Source: Brevundimonas sp. NIBR11 (GTDB lineage Bacteria > Pseudomonadota > Alphaproteobacteria > Caulobacterales > Caulobacteraceae). Taken from it: 64,000 nucleotides of DNA. Positions 55,416 to 64,000 of the stretch are shown piece after piece. Location: contig NZ_CP115465.1 in NCBI RefSeq assembly GCF_027912535.1, positions 1,406,001 through 1,470,000 on the forward strand, given 5' to 3'. Position 1 is the first letter of the stretch, and each line of letters begins with the position of its first letter. The notes beneath the pieces were generated by a model. It saw only the letters and a program-made list of their open reading frames with translations. It had not been told where the DNA came from and did no database searches. A program made the translations under genes and the position numbers.

Positions 55416-57719
55416 CTACCCCCGCGACCGCTCTACCGTATCCACGTTCGGATTGGCCCGGAGCGCCGCCATGATGCTGGTCGCGTGCTTGGCGTCCGAG
55501 ACCTCGACGTCCAGGTCCACGTCGAAGAAGTCCGATTGCCGGTGGGCCATTTTCAGGTTCAGGATGTTGCCGCCGGCCTCGCCGATTACCGTGGCGACCT
55601 GGCCCAGCACCCCCGGAGCGTTCTGGATGGTGGCGCGCAGGCGGGCGACGCCGACGGCGCCCTGCTCCGCCTCCGGCCGCCACTGCAGGTCCTGCCAGAC
55701 GCTGTCGTCGTCGGCGAACTCGGCCAGCCTCTGGCAGTCGATGACGTGGACCGTGAGACCCTTTTCTGGCTCCATGATGCCGACGATACGGTCGCCGGGC
55801 ACCGGAGTGCAGCAGGCGCCGAAATGGATGCTGACGCCGGGCGTCAATCCGCTGCCGCGCACGAACAGCCGCGCCTGGGCGTCGCCGATCTTCTTGCGGT
55901 CCGTCGAGGCGGTCAGGGTGCCCTTAAGCGACGGGAACAGGGTCTCGACCACCTTGTTGGCCTGGATGCGCCCGCGCCCGATGGCGTCGAACAGGTCTTC
56001 CTCGTTCGGCACGGCCAGGGTCTCCAACGTCGAAGTCAGCTTGACGTCCGCCAGCGCCTTGCCCGCCCGCGACAGAGCCTGTTCCAGCGTCGTCCGGCCC
56101 AGTTTCTGGAACTCGTCCCGCTCGGAGGAGCGGATGTGGCGCCGGATCGCCGAGCGCGCCCGACCGGTGACCGTCAGGCTGCGCCAGTCCGCCGGGGCCT
56201 CTCGCTTCTTGCCGCGAATGATCTCCACCACGTCGCCGTTCTGCAGCGCCGTGCGCATCGGCTTCAGCTCGCCGTTGATCTTGACGCCAACGGCCGTGTC
56301 CCCGACCTCAGTGTGGACCGCATAGGCGAAGTCCAGCGCCATGCCGCCGCGCGGCAGGGTGATGAGCGCCCCCTTGGGCGTGAAGACGAAGACCTGATCC
56401 AGGTACATCTCGAGTTTGGCGTGCTCGACCCAGTCCTCGCCTCCCTCCCCGTGCTCGATCACCTGCACGAGGTGGCGCAGGTTCAGCAGCGGATCGCGCC
56501 CGCCGTCCTTGGCCATCGCCTCGCGGTCGAGACCATAAGAGTGGTTCTTGTAGGCCCAATGCGCCGCGACCCCATCCTCGGCGATCCGGTCCATGACCTC
56601 GGTCCGGATCTGCATTTCCAGACGCAAGCCCCCGGAGCCCACGACCGTCGTGTGCAGCGAGCGATAGTTGTTCGACTTGGGCGTCGAGATGTAATCCTTG
56701 AACCGCTCCGGCACCATCGGCCAGGTCCGGTGGATGACGCCCAGCGCGCGGTAACAGTCGTCCTCGGCCTCGACCAGGACGCGGAAACCGTAAATGTCCG
56801 ACAGGGACGAGAAGCCCACCGACTTCCGCTGCAGCTTCCGCCAGATGGAATAGGGCGTCTTCTGGCGGCCATAGACGCGGGCTGGAATTCCGGCCTCCGA
56901 CAGCACCTGTTCCACCTCGGCGGAAACGACGTCGGTCGCCTGACCGTGTTCCAGCTTAAGCGCCTCTAGCCGCCGCTCGATCGCGGTCCGGGCCGTGGGG
57001 TTCAGGTGCTCGAACGCCAGCTCTTCCAGCTCGGAGGCGATGGAGTGGATGCCGATCGACCGGCCCAGCGGCGCATAGACTTCCAGCGTTTCGCGGCTGA
57101 TCCGCTCGCGCTTCTCCGGCTTGACGAATTTCAGTGTCCGCATGTTGTGCAGACGGTCCGCCAGCTTGACCAGCAACACCCGCACGTCGCGGCTGATGGC
57201 CAGGATGAACTTCCGCAGGTTCTCGGCCTGGCGCGTGTGCTCGGCCTGAAGCTCGAGGCGCGACAGCTTGGTCACCCCCTCGACCAGCACCGCGACCTCC
57301 TCGCCGAACATGCGGGCGATATCGTCGCGCGTCGCCGAGGTGTCCTCGACCACGTCGTGTAGCAAGGCGGTGACGATGGTGGCGGTGTCGAGCTTGTAGT
57401 CGGTCAGAATGCCCGCGACCTGGATCGGGTGGGCGAAATAGGGATCGCCCGAGGCCCGCAGCTGCGAGCCGTGCATCTTCATCGCATAGACATAGGCCTT
57501 GTTGAGCATGGCCTCGTCGGCGACGGGGTCATAGGCCTTGACCGCCTCGATCAGCTCGAACTGACGCAGGACCGGAATGCGTTTCGCCGCCGGCTGCGGT
57601 CCTGGCGAAGCAGGCGCGGCCGACGGCGAAGCGATGTCATTGGCGATGTCGTTCGCCGGCGGGGTCGTACCGGCCCGCGCCGGGAGGATGGTGATACCGT
57701 TGGCGGGTTCCGCCGTCAG
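55416..57719 (-). CDS. spoT: Bifunctional (p)ppGpp synthetase/hydrolase, probable CTG start
   Basis: About 767 residues. HD hydrolase domain with [11 protein letters not shown] and LLHDVVEDT; synthetase domain with [40 protein letters not shown] and [14 protein letters not shown]; then TGS ([20 protein letters not shown]) and C-terminal ACT domains. The first ATG (57509) would cut off [20 protein letters not shown], which belongs to the conserved N-terminus. The frame is open for 70 more codons upstream but offers no ATG, GTG or TTG; a CTG at 57719 has AGGAGG 7 nt before it and overlaps the rpoZ stop as CTGA. I take that as the start. Sequence error remains possible. Confidence 0.85.
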   Translation of the reverse strand: MTAEPANGITILPARAGTTPPANDIANDIASPSAAPASPGPQPAAKRIPVLRQFELIEAVKAYDPVADEAMLNKAYVYAMKMHGSQLRASGDPYFAHPIQVAGILTDYKLDTATIVTALLHDVVEDTSATRDDIARMFGEEVAVLVEGVTKLSRLELQAEHTRQAENLRKFILAISRDVRVLLVKLADRLHNMRTLKFVKPEKRERISRETLEVYAPLGRSIGIHSIASELEELAFEHLNPTARTAIERRLEALKLEHGQATDVVSAEVEQVLSEAGIPARVYGRQKTPYSIWRKLQRKSVGFSSLSDIYGFRVLVEAEDDCYRALGVIHRTWPMVPERFKDYISTPKSNNYRSLHTTVVGSGGLRLEMQIRTEVMDRIAEDGVAAHWAYKNHSYGLDREAMAKDGGRDPLLNLRHLVQVIEHGEGGEDWVEHAKLEMYLDQVFVFTPKGALITLPRGGMALDFAYAVHTEVGDTAVGVKINGELKPMRTALQNGDVVEIIRGKKREAPADWRSLTVTGRARSAIRRHIRSSERDEFQKLGRTTLEQALSRAGKALADVKLTSTLETLAVPNEEDLFDAIGRGRIQANKVVETLFPSLKGTLTASTDRKKIGDAQARLFVRGSGLTPGVSIHFGACCTPVPGDRIVGIMEPEKGLTVHVIDCQRLAEFADDDSVWQDLQWRPEAEQGAVGVARLRATIQNAPGVLGQVATVIGEAGGNILNLKMAHRQSDFFDVDLDVEVSDAKHATSIMAALRANPNVDTVERSRG

Positions 57720-58075
57720 TAGCGTTCCTCCTGGCCGCCGTCGCGGTCGCTTTGCAGCGCGCGGATCAGTTCGGCCTCGGCCATGTTCATGTGCTGCGGC
57801 TCGGCCAGCAGGGCGACGACTTCGGCTTCGTCCTCGGCTTCGGTGCGCTCGTCGACGCGCTGCAGGGCGACCACGACGGTCTCCAGCAGGTCGTCGGGAA
57901 CGACAGTATCTTCAGCGATTTCACGCAGGGCGACGACCGGGTTCTTGTCGTTGTCGCGATCGAGCGTCAGGGCGGCGCCGTTGGCGATCGCGCGGGCGCG
58001 GTTGCCGGCCAGCAGGACCAGACCAAACCGGTTCGGCACCTTCTCGATGCAGTCTTCGACAGTGACGCGAGCCAT
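57716..58075 (-). CDS. rpoZ: RNA polymerase omega subunit
   Basis: 119 residues. [20 protein letters not shown] and [14 protein letters not shown] are the omega signatures; the C-terminal half is a long acidic tail ([20 protein letters not shown]) typical of alphaproteobacteria. The ATG at 58075 gives the canonical MARVTVEDC opening. Promoter-like TTGCAC-N17-TATTTG lies at 58109-58137. It is coupled to the (p)ppGpp enzyme gene downstream, a conserved pair: omega forms part of the ppGpp-binding site on RNA polymerase. Confidence 0.95.
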   Translation of the reverse strand: MARVTVEDCIEKVPNRFGLVLLAGNRARAIANGAALTLDRDNDKNPVVALREIAEDTVVPDDLLETVVVALQRVDERTEAEDEAEVVALLAEPQHMNMAEAELIRALQSDRDGGQEERY

Positions 58076-58108
58076 GAGAATCCTTCGGGGTCGGCGGGAG
58101 AACCGCGC

Positions 58109-58137
58109 CAAATACAGGTATGCGCCTATTTGTGCAA
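58109..58137 (-). promoter_or_regulatory. Possible rpoZ-spoT promoter
   Basis: TTGCAC (58132-58137) and TATTTG (58109-58114) on the minus strand are spaced by 17 nt, 34 nt ahead of the rpoZ ATG. The hexamers are only partial matches, so this is a candidate. Confidence 0.4.
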
Positions 58138-58186
58138 CGCCGCACGTCTAGACAAGGAGGGCGGCGGTTTTGGGGCGCCGACCGCC

Positions 58187-58603
58187 TCAGGGAACCCGCT
58201 GCGCCGTCGGATAGGCGATGATCAGAACCAGATCCTCGTCCCCGACTTGGGTGATGCCGACATTGTTGCCGTCGTACAGATAAGCGGTGTCGCCCGCCGT
58301 CATCCGCGTCGTGACCCCGTCCGAGATCACATCGCCCTCACCGCTGACGACATAATAGACTTCGTCGTGGGCGATGAGGTGCAGGCCGATCGACGATCCC
58401 GGATGCATGACCCGCTTCCTGAACTCCATCGCCCGGTTCGGGGCCACGTCGGAGATGCGATAGGCGGTGCTCATCCCGGTACCGTTGTGCGGCGGGACCT
58501 GCTCGACCCGCGTGTCCGCCTCGTGAATCACCACGCCAACCCCGGCCGGCGGCGAAGCCGGCGCGGCCTGCAGTCCAACGGCCACCATCAAGGCGATCAG
58601 CAT
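58187..58603 (-). CDS. Secreted cupin-domain protein
   Basis: 138 residues. A short signal peptide (LIALMVAVGLQAAPA) precedes a single cupin barrel: motif 1 region KRVMHPGSSIGLHLIAHDEV with the metal ligands of the H-x-H and E type partly replaced (GLHLIAHDE), a GEGDVISDG turn and a second motif ending DEDLVLIIAYP. It would act in the periplasm. Substrate unknown. The upstream frame continues across the folK end but the ATG at 58603 gives a clean signal peptide. Confidence 0.75.
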   Translation of the reverse strand: MLIALMVAVGLQAAPASPPAGVGVVIHEADTRVEQVPPHNGTGMSTAYRISDVAPNRAMEFRKRVMHPGSSIGLHLIAHDEVYYVVSGEGDVISDGVTTRMTAGDTAYLYDGNNVGITQVGDEDLVLIIAYPTAQRVP

Positions 58604-58650
58604 GAAATGTCTCCCGGTGTCATTTCCCGGATCAGCCCATGCCGAGGCCC

Positions 58651-59220
58651 TCAGCGCAAGGGATGGGCGTCGCGTCCGACGGTCGCAGAGCCGGCCATCG
58701 CGGAGGCCGCACGGCCGCTCTCCGGGTGTCGCCACTCCGGCGCGATCTCCGCGATCGGCCCCATGACGAACAGCCGATCCGCCGCGCGCGGATGCGGCAG
58801 GATCAGCCCCTCGCAATCTCCCTGCTCACGTCCGTATGCGATCAGGTCCAGATCCAGCGTCCGGGGCGCGTTCGGGACCGAGCGTCGGCGCCCGAATATG
58901 TCCTCGATCCGGCCCAGGATCGCCATGAGGGCGTGAGGGTCGTGTGCCGTCCGCACGATCACCACCCCGTTCAAGAATGGCGGATCGCTGGGGTCGGGCC
59001 AGGCCTGTGACGCCCACCACGACGACCGCGCCAGAATATCGACCCCCTCGCGCCGGAACCGCGCCAGCGCCGCCTCCAGCGCCTCGCGACAGGACGACCA
59101 CGCCCCCTTGTCATTGCAGCCCAGCGCGACGATGACAGCTCCATCCAGGTCCAGATTCTCGTCGATATTGACGCTGACCGCCTCAGGGCCCGGGACTATT
59201 TCAGACGAGGTGATTTCCAT
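58651..59220 (-). CDS. folK: 6-hydroxymethyl-dihydropterin pyrophosphokinase
   Basis: 189 residues. Folate synthesis enzyme. Signatures: VIVALGCNDKGAW at the start of the fold, SSWWASQAWPDPSDPPFLNG in the substrate loop, and VPNAPRTLDLDLIAYG with the metal-binding DLDL, then ILPHPRAADRLFVMGPI. The start codon is uncertain: the ATG at 59220 shares CATG with the divergent NYN gene and adds about 25 residues before the fold; no ribosome site is obvious. Confidence 0.92.
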   Translation of the reverse strand: MEITSSEIVPGPEAVSVNIDENLDLDGAVIVALGCNDKGAWSSCREALEAALARFRREGVDILARSSWWASQAWPDPSDPPFLNGVVIVRTAHDPHALMAILGRIEDIFGRRRSVPNAPRTLDLDLIAYGREQGDCEGLILPHPRAADRLFVMGPIAEIAPEWRHPESGRAASAMAGSATVGRDAHPLR

Positions 59221-59785
59221 GAGACTCTATCCGAGCGAGCGTCTGGCCCTGTTCATCGACGGGGCCAACCTGTATTCGGCGACCAAGGCCCTGAACGCGG
59301 ACATCGACTTCAAGAAGATGATCGACGCGCTACGGGAGAAAGCCGTCCTGGTTCGCGCCCACTATTACACGGCGGTGACCGAGGGCGAAGAGTTCTCTCC
59401 GATCCGGCCCCTGATCGACTTCCTCGGCTACAACGGCTTCACCCTCGTGACCAAGCCGGTCAAGCGGTTCACCGACGCGCAAGGGCACACCCGCACCAAG
59501 GGGAACATGGACATAGAGATCGCGGTGGACATGCTGGAGCTGGCGCCGAACATCGACCACGCCATTCTGTTCTCCGGCGACGGCGACTTCCGCCGGCTGG
59601 TCCAGGCGGTCCAGGCGAAGGGCGTGCGTGTCACCGTCGTCTCGACCCTGAAAAGCCAGCCGCCGATGATCGCCGACGACCTGCGCCGTCAGGCCGACGA
59701 CTTCGTCGAACTGGCCGACCTGCTCCAGAACTACGGCCGCGCCCGCTCGCAACAGGCTCAGCCCTCCGTCCGGACCTTCGATTAG
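59219..59785 (+). CDS. NYN domain (LabA/DUF88) protein, putative RNase
   Basis: 188 residues of the PIN-like NYN fold. Acidic active-site residues are visible: D14-containing LALFIDGANLYSATKAL, KGNMDIEIAVDMLEL, and ILFSGDGDFRRLVQAVQAKG with the conserved SGDGDF. This family is related to LabA and human MARF1-type ribonucleases; bacterial targets are mostly unknown. GAGG lies 8 nt before the ATG. Its start codon overlaps that of divergent folK, so its promoter must lie inside folK. Confidence 0.87.
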   Translation: MRLYPSERLALFIDGANLYSATKALNADIDFKKMIDALREKAVLVRAHYYTAVTEGEEFSPIRPLIDFLGYNGFTLVTKPVKRFTDAQGHTRTKGNMDIEIAVDMLELAPNIDHAILFSGDGDFRRLVQAVQAKGVRVTVVSTLKSQPPMIADDLRRQADDFVELADLLQNYGRARSQQAQPSVRTFD

Positions 59786-59893
59786 GCGACTGTTGTTCGC
59801 CAGACACAGCGAATCGGCGAGTCCGCTTGACGCTCCATCCGCCCGGAACGGTGCGGCGTAGCTTCCGTTCTGGGGGTCAGAGGGATCTGATCA

Positions 59894-60097
59894 ATGCCTG
59901 CCGAGACCAAGAAAAACCGACTGTTCACGACCGGCGAACTGCAAGTTGCCGGTCTCGCCATCCTGACGGCGGTCGTCCTGACCCTCTCGGTTCAGGTGGT
60001 CGAGGCCTCGGTGCGCCCCTCGCTGGGGCTTTACGACGCCGATCCGGCGGCGGTCGCCCCTATTCCGGACGTCATCGACGCCCGACCGGTCGTCTGA
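59894..60097 (+). CDS. Small single-span membrane protein, unknown
   Basis: 67 residues: a polar N-terminus (MPAETKKNRLFTTGELQVAG), one hydrophobic segment (LAILTAVVLTLSVQVVEAS) and an acidic Pro/Ala-rich tail ending ARPVV. GAGGGATCTGATCA precedes the ATG. No family recognised. Convergent with smpB, 6 nt between ends. Confidence 0.6.
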   Translation: MPAETKKNRLFTTGELQVAGLAILTAVVLTLSVQVVEASVRPSLGLYDADPAAVAPIPDVIDARPVV

Positions 60098-60103
60098 CCG
60101 GGG

Positions 60104-60607
60104 TCAGCCCTTGTCCCGCATGAGGCGGGCCTTGTCCCGCGCCCAGTCGCGTTCGGCCGCGGTCTCGCGTTTGTCGTGCAGCTTCTTGCCCTTGGCGAGC
60201 GCGATCTCGAGCTTCGCCTTGCCGTCGTCGTTCAGATAGAGCCGCAGCGGGATGATCGTCTGACCGTCCTTCTGCACCGCCCCGATCAGCCGATCGATCT
60301 GCTTTCTGTGCAGCAGGAGCTTCCGCGGCCGCCGCGGCTCGTGATTGAACCGGTTGGCCTGCGCGTAAGGCGGGATATCGGCGTTGATCAGCACGATCTC
60401 GCGCCCCTCCACCGCCGCATAGCTCTCTGCGATATTAGCCCGTCCCATGCGCAGGGCCTTGATCTCAGTCCCGAGCAGCATGATCCCGGCCTCGACGTTG
60501 TCCTCGAGGAAATAGTCGAACCGCGCCCGCCGGTTCTCGGCGATGGTCTTGGCCTTGGTGATGGGGGCGGACTTGGCCGCCGCGGCCTTTTCCTTCGAGG
60601 TCGCCAT
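60104..60607 (-). CDS. smpB: SsrA-binding protein SmpB
   Basis: 167 residues. Partner of tmRNA in rescuing stalled ribosomes. [40 protein letters not shown] and [20 protein letters not shown] are family blocks; the basic C-terminal tail ([20 protein letters not shown]) enters the mRNA channel. The N-terminus is an Ala/Lys-rich extension of about 20 residues. Abuts dapA with no gap. The ssrA gene is not in the window. Confidence 0.96.
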   Translation of the reverse strand: MATSKEKAAAAKSAPITKAKTIAENRRARFDYFLEDNVEAGIMLLGTEIKALRMGRANIAESYAAVEGREIVLINADIPPYAQANRFNHEPRRPRKLLLHRKQIDRLIGAVQKDGQTIIPLRLYLNDDGKAKLEIALAKGKKLHDKRETAAERDWARDKARLMRDKG

Positions 60608-61498
60608 CTACAGACCCGCCGCCGCCATCGCCGCGTCGATCGCGGGCTTGGCCTCCTCGCAGGTCGGGACCAGCGGCAGACGCATCTCCTCGGTGCACAG
60701 GCCCAGCTTCGCCAGAGCGTATTTCGCCGGAGCCGGCGAGGCGTCGAGGAACAGCGCCTTGTGCAGGCCGATCAGACGGTCCTGCCACGACCTTGCCGTC
60801 GCGAAGTCACCGGCGGCGACCGCGTTGTAAAGGGCGACCATGGCTTCCGGCGCGACGTTCGCCGTCACAGAGATCAGCCCCACCCCGCCGTGCGCCGCGT
60901 AGCCGAGGAAGCTGTGATCGTCGCCGGAGATCAGGTCAAACTGACCGCCTTGCGAGACGACGTTCGAATGCATCCAGCTCGCCCGGCCCATGTCGCCCGT
61001 GGCGTCCTTCAGGCCGACGATGTTCGGGTGCTTCGCCAGTCGCGCGACGCTCTCGTTCGACAGATCCACCCCGGTCCGCCCGGGGACGTTGTAGAGGATT
61101 TGTGGAATCTGGACCGCATCGGCCACCCCCTCGAAATGGGCGATCAGACCCGCCTGCGAAGGCCGGTTGTAATAGGGCGTCACGACCAGCGCCCCGTCGG
61201 CGCCGCAGGTTTTGCCGTGGGCGGCCAGATGGATCGACTCATAGGTTGCGGGCGATCCGGCTCCGGCGATCACCCTGATGCGACCGGCCGCGACACGAAC
61301 GCACAGGGCGGTGACCCGCTCGTGCTCTTCGATGGTCAGCCCGCCGCCCTCTCCGGTCGTGCCCACGGCGACCACGCCGTGAACGCCTGCGGCGATCTGG
61401 CGCTCAACCAGACGCTCCAGCGCGGCTTCGTCCACGTTTCCGTCACGAAGAGGTGTGATCAGGGCGGTGATCACGCCCTTGAACAAGGGGGCGGTCAT
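60608..61498 (-). CDS. dapA: 4-hydroxy-tetrahydrodipicolinate synthase
   Basis: 296 residues. First committed step of lysine and diaminopimelate synthesis. Catalytic residues: T47/T48 in [19 protein letters not shown]136 in [12 protein letters not shown], and Schiff-base lysine K164 in [11 protein letters not shown]. The ATG at 61498 gives the expected [16 protein letters not shown] start; the open frame further upstream overlaps the divergent transglycosylase gene and is not used. It is followed immediately by smpB. Confidence 0.96.
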   Translation of the reverse strand: MTAPLFKGVITALITPLRDGNVDEAALERLVERQIAAGVHGVVAVGTTGEGGGLTIEEHERVTALCVRVAAGRIRVIAGAGSPATYESIHLAAHGKTCGADGALVVTPYYNRPSQAGLIAHFEGVADAVQIPQILYNVPGRTGVDLSNESVARLAKHPNIVGLKDATGDMGRASWMHSNVVSQGGQFDLISGDDHSFLGYAAHGGVGLISVTANVAPEAMVALYNAVAAGDFATARSWQDRLIGLHKALFLDASPAPAKYALAKLGLCTEEMRLPLVPTCEEAKPAIDAAMAAAGL

Positions 61499-61612
61499 TG
61501 AAACAAGAATACCTTGCGTGGGGAGTGGGCGACGGTCGTCCGAGACGAGACGCGAGAGGGTAGGTTGCCGGGCTCGAACCCGCAACCGGGTTGAATGGGG
61601 ATAGGACACTTC

Positions 61613-63670
61613 ATGATCGCGACCAGCCTCGCGGCCGCATTGGCCGTCCTCGCCCCGATTCCCCAGACCGCCTATCTGAACAGCCAGCCTAGCCCCTACG
61701 TCACGGGCCAGACGGCCCAGGCCGGCTATCAGGCGCGCGTCCTCAACGACGCCGACACCGCCAACTTCCGCGCCGGCCTCGCCGCCGCCCGCGCTCGCGA
61801 CGTCATCGGGACCCAGGCCGCCATCTCGCGCATTGGCGACCCGACGGCCAGGAAGCTGGTCGAGTGGGCCCTGGTTGATACCTCCGCCCCGCAGTTGTCC
61901 TACACCGAACTGTCCAACGACGTTCAGTCTCTGCGCGCCTGGCCTCGCGCCGAGGCGCGCATCGCCGCCGGGGAACAGGCGCTGGAACGCGCCGGCATGA
62001 GCGCCGACGCCGTCCTCGGCTTCTTCGGCTCGAACCGCCCGACCACGGTCCAGGGCGCCATGGCGCTGGCCGATGCGCTGGACCAGCGCGGTCGCTCCGA
62101 AGAGGCCCGCCTCCTGATCCAGGAGTGGTGGCAGACCCAGTCCTTCGACGAAGCCAGCCAGAGCCGCATCCTCAGCCGCTGGGGCTCCAGCCTCACCCAG
62201 CGCGACCATGACGTCCGCCTCGGCATGTTGCTGTCGGGCCCGCACGGCCCCGCCACCCGCGCCATGCTCAGTCTGGTCTCGGCAGAGCGCCGCGCCACCG
62301 CCGAAGCCGTCATGACGCTCCGCGGCGCCTATGCGGCCGACAGCGTCGTGGGCAATCTTTCGCCTGCCCAGGCGCGCGATCCCAACGTGGTCCTGGAACG
62401 CGTCCGCATCCTGCGCGCGGCCAATCGGCAGTCGGAAGGATTCGCCCTTCTTTCCGCCCTACCCGCTGCGCCCCTCCACTCGGACGGCCAGAACACCCTA
62501 TGGAACGAGCGCCGCAACTACTTCCTCGACGCCCTGGAACGCCGCGAGTGGCGCGCCGCCTACGACTCGATGGCCGGCCACGGCTTCCCCTCGGGCGACC
62601 GAAAGGTGGACGCCGAGTTCTTCGCCGGTTGGGTCGCCCTGACCAAGCTCGGCGATCCCGCTCGCGCCGCCGGTCACTTCGAGACCCTGCGTCAGACCTC
62701 GTCCACACCGATCACCCAGGGCCGCGCCCTCTACTGGCTGGGGCGCGCCGCCGAGGCCCAACGCGATCAGGCTCGCGCCCAGACCTACTACCGCGAGGGC
62801 GCACGGCACATTCAGACCTTTTATGGGCAGCTCGCCGCCGAGAAGGCCGGCTACACCACCCTGACCCTGCCCGCCGAACCGGTCCCTACGCAGAGCGACA
62901 TCGCCGCCTTCGAGGCCAATGAGGTCGTGCGCGCCGCCCGCATCCTCGGCGAGACCGGCGAGATGTCCCTCTACCGCGTCTTCGCCTATCACCTCGACGA
63001 CACTCTGCCGGGCATCGACGACCTGGCCCTGTTGATGGACATGACGCGCGGGTACGGCGACGGGTTCGGGGCCATGATGGTCGGTCGCGCCGCCAGCCAG
63101 CGCGGCTTCCTGCTGCCTGAACGTCAGTACCCCATCCGTATCCCGCCTGAGGTCCCCGGCGCGGCTCCCCTGCCCTTCACCCTGGCCATCACGCGTCAGG
63201 AATCGAGCTTCGATCCTCGCGCCCGTTCCGGCGCAGACGCGCGCGGCATGATGCAGTTCCTGCCCTCGACCGCCTCGGGCGTCGCCCGTCGCCTGGGGAT
63301 GCCCTATTCGGCCGAGCGCCTGTGGGACCCGGACTACAACATGACGCTGGGCAGCTATCACCTCGGCGAGTTGATGAGCCAGTTCAGGGGATCGATGCTG
63401 CTGACGACCGTCGGTTACAACGCCGGCCCCGCCCGGCCTCCGCAATGGGTGGCGCGTTGCGGCGATCCGCGCGGCGGCCTGGCGGCTGGCGGCGTCGATC
63501 CGGTCGACTTCATCGAGTGCGCCCCCTTCACGGAGACGCGCAACTACATGATGCGGGTCATGGAGAACATGGCGGTCTATAAGGCCCGTCTGAACGGCGG
63601 CTCGGCTCCCCTGAGCACCTCGGCTGACATTGCGCGCGGCTCCGGCGGACCACAGCCTTATCAGCCTTGA
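61613..63670 (+). CDS. Soluble-type lytic transglycosylase (Slt family)
   Basis: 685 residues from the ATG at 61613, preceded by AGGA. A signal peptide ([16 protein letters not shown]) is followed by a long alpha-helical superhelix (residues 40-500) as in Slt70, with [15 protein letters not shown] and [20 protein letters not shown] repeats, and a C-terminal GH23 domain with catalytic Glu in [19 protein letters not shown] and [21 protein letters not shown]. Cleaves peptidoglycan glycan strands to anhydro-muropeptides in the periplasm. Divergent from dapA. Confidence 0.9.
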   Translation: MIATSLAAALAVLAPIPQTAYLNSQPSPYVTGQTAQAGYQARVLNDADTANFRAGLAAARARDVIGTQAAISRIGDPTARKLVEWALVDTSAPQLSYTELSNDVQSLRAWPRAEARIAAGEQALERAGMSADAVLGFFGSNRPTTVQGAMALADALDQRGRSEEARLLIQEWWQTQSFDEASQSRILSRWGSSLTQRDHDVRLGMLLSGPHGPATRAMLSLVSAERRATAEAVMTLRGAYAADSVVGNLSPAQARDPNVVLERVRILRAANRQSEGFALLSALPAAPLHSDGQNTLWNERRNYFLDALERREWRAAYDSMAGHGFPSGDRKVDAEFFAGWVALTKLGDPARAAGHFETLRQTSSTPITQGRALYWLGRAAEAQRDQARAQTYYREGARHIQTFYGQLAAEKAGYTTLTLPAEPVPTQSDIAAFEANEVVRAARILGETGEMSLYRVFAYHLDDTLPGIDDLALLMDMTRGYGDGFGAMMVGRAASQRGFLLPERQYPIRIPPEVPGAAPLPFTLAITRQESSFDPRARSGADARGMMQFLPSTASGVARRLGMPYSAERLWDPDYNMTLGSYHLGELMSQFRGSMLLTTVGYNAGPARPPQWVARCGDPRGGLAAGGVDPVDFIECAPFTETRNYMMRVMENMAVYKARLNGGSAPLSTSADIARGSGGPQPYQP

Positions 63671-63683
63671 TTGAAAGCCTGGA

Positions 63684-64000
63684 TCAGGGCTTCAGCAGTC
63701 CGGTAAACAGGGCGTCCAACATGGTGCGGGTCAGCAGGGTCCGATCCACCCAGTCGAAATAGGGCTTGGTGATCATCAGGGAGACGATCCCGTGCGACCC
63801 GGCCCACAGGGCCTGGGCCGTCGCCCGCGCGTCGCCCCGCAGGTGCCCCTCGGTCCCGGCCTGCTCGACAATCGCCTCGAACGCCCGGAAGAGGTCGCCG
63901 CCCAGCATCTGGGCCGCGCTCTGGGCGCCGTCGCGCGCCTCCACGGGCCGGGTCAGATAGGTCAGGCGGTAGGCGTTGGGGTTCTCGAAGCCGAAATCGA
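63684..64000 (-). CDS. TetR family regulator, C-terminal part
   Basis: The gene runs off the right edge; about 105 codons are visible. GFENPNAYRLTYLTRP at its left (upstream) end and LRGDARATAQALWAGSHGIV and KPYFDWVDRTLLTRTMLDAL are typical of the WHG-type ligand-binding domain of TetR regulators. The DNA-binding helix-turn-helix lies outside the window, so its targets cannot be guessed. It converges on the transglycosylase gene with 13 nt between. Confidence 0.8.
   Translation of the reverse strand, partial: DFGFENPNAYRLTYLTRPVEARDGAQSAAQMLGGDLFRAFEAIVEQAGTEGHLRGDARATAQALWAGSHGIVSLMITKPYFDWVDRTLLTRTMLDALFTGLLKP

Overview
The window is a gene-dense, high-GC chromosomal segment of an alphaproteobacterium, most likely a Caulobacterales member close to Brevundimonas or Caulobacter. 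Evidence for this is the GTTC-N7-GTTC type LexA boxes, LpxI instead of LpxH, the trpGDC-lexA order, the rpsB-tsf-pyrH-frr-uppS-cdsA-dxr-rseP-bamA-skp-lpxD-fabZ-lpxA-lpxI-lpxB block, rpoZ coupled to a RelA/SpoT gene, and a 29-codon SidA-like gene fused to the start of dnaE. I see no insertion sequence, prophage or CRISPR array; nearly everything is core chromosome.

Layout. 1-4.9 kb: end of the pyruvate dehydrogenase region (pdhC, glutathione peroxidase, a DUF3667 membrane protein, lpdA, a DUF1622 protein). 4.9-9.2 kb, minus strand: DUF3606, a PhnP-like metallohydrolase, tatD, holB, tmk, rlpA. 9.3 kb: tRNA-Ser(UGA). 9.4-15.3 kb: a vitamin B12 locus. A cobalamin riboswitch heads btuB, followed on the same strand by remnants of cobC and cobO and then btuF-btuC-btuD; a cobU remnant points the other way. 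15.5-17.9 kb: aldehyde dehydrogenase and enoyl-CoA hydratase. 17.9-20.9 kb, minus: pyrG, secG, tpiA. 21-28 kb, plus: ppiD-trpE, trpG-trpD-trpC, lexA. 28-34 kb: comEC, gltX, gltA, lepB and an odd EF-hand protein. 34.2-49 kb, minus: the lipid A, outer membrane and translation superblock. 49-55.4 kb, minus: DUF4142 lipoprotein, DacB-like PBP, GFA protein, dnaE and sidA. 55.4-59.2 kb, minus: relA/spoT, rpoZ, a cupin, folK. 59.2-64 kb: NYN protein, a small membrane protein, smpB, dapA, a Slt-type transglycosylase and a partial TetR regulator.

Two stories stand out. First, the B12 locus has lost synthesis but kept uptake: cobC, cobO and cobU each retain recognisable N- and C-terminal ends but have lost their interiors (including the CobO P-loop), while riboswitch, receptor and ABC importer look intact. 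This suggests a shift from making or assembling B12 to scavenging it. Second, a 29-codon gene at 55241-55330 sits behind a LexA-box promoter, and its stop codon overlaps the start codon of dnaE. Its size, single hydrophobic segment and SOS control match SidA, the Caulobacter SOS division inhibitor, and the layout would place the replicative polymerase partly under SOS control. Also notable: the (p)ppGpp synthetase/hydrolase gene has no ATG, GTG or TTG upstream of its conserved N-terminus and probably starts at a CTG with a strong Shine-Dalgarno sequence that overlaps the rpoZ stop codon.
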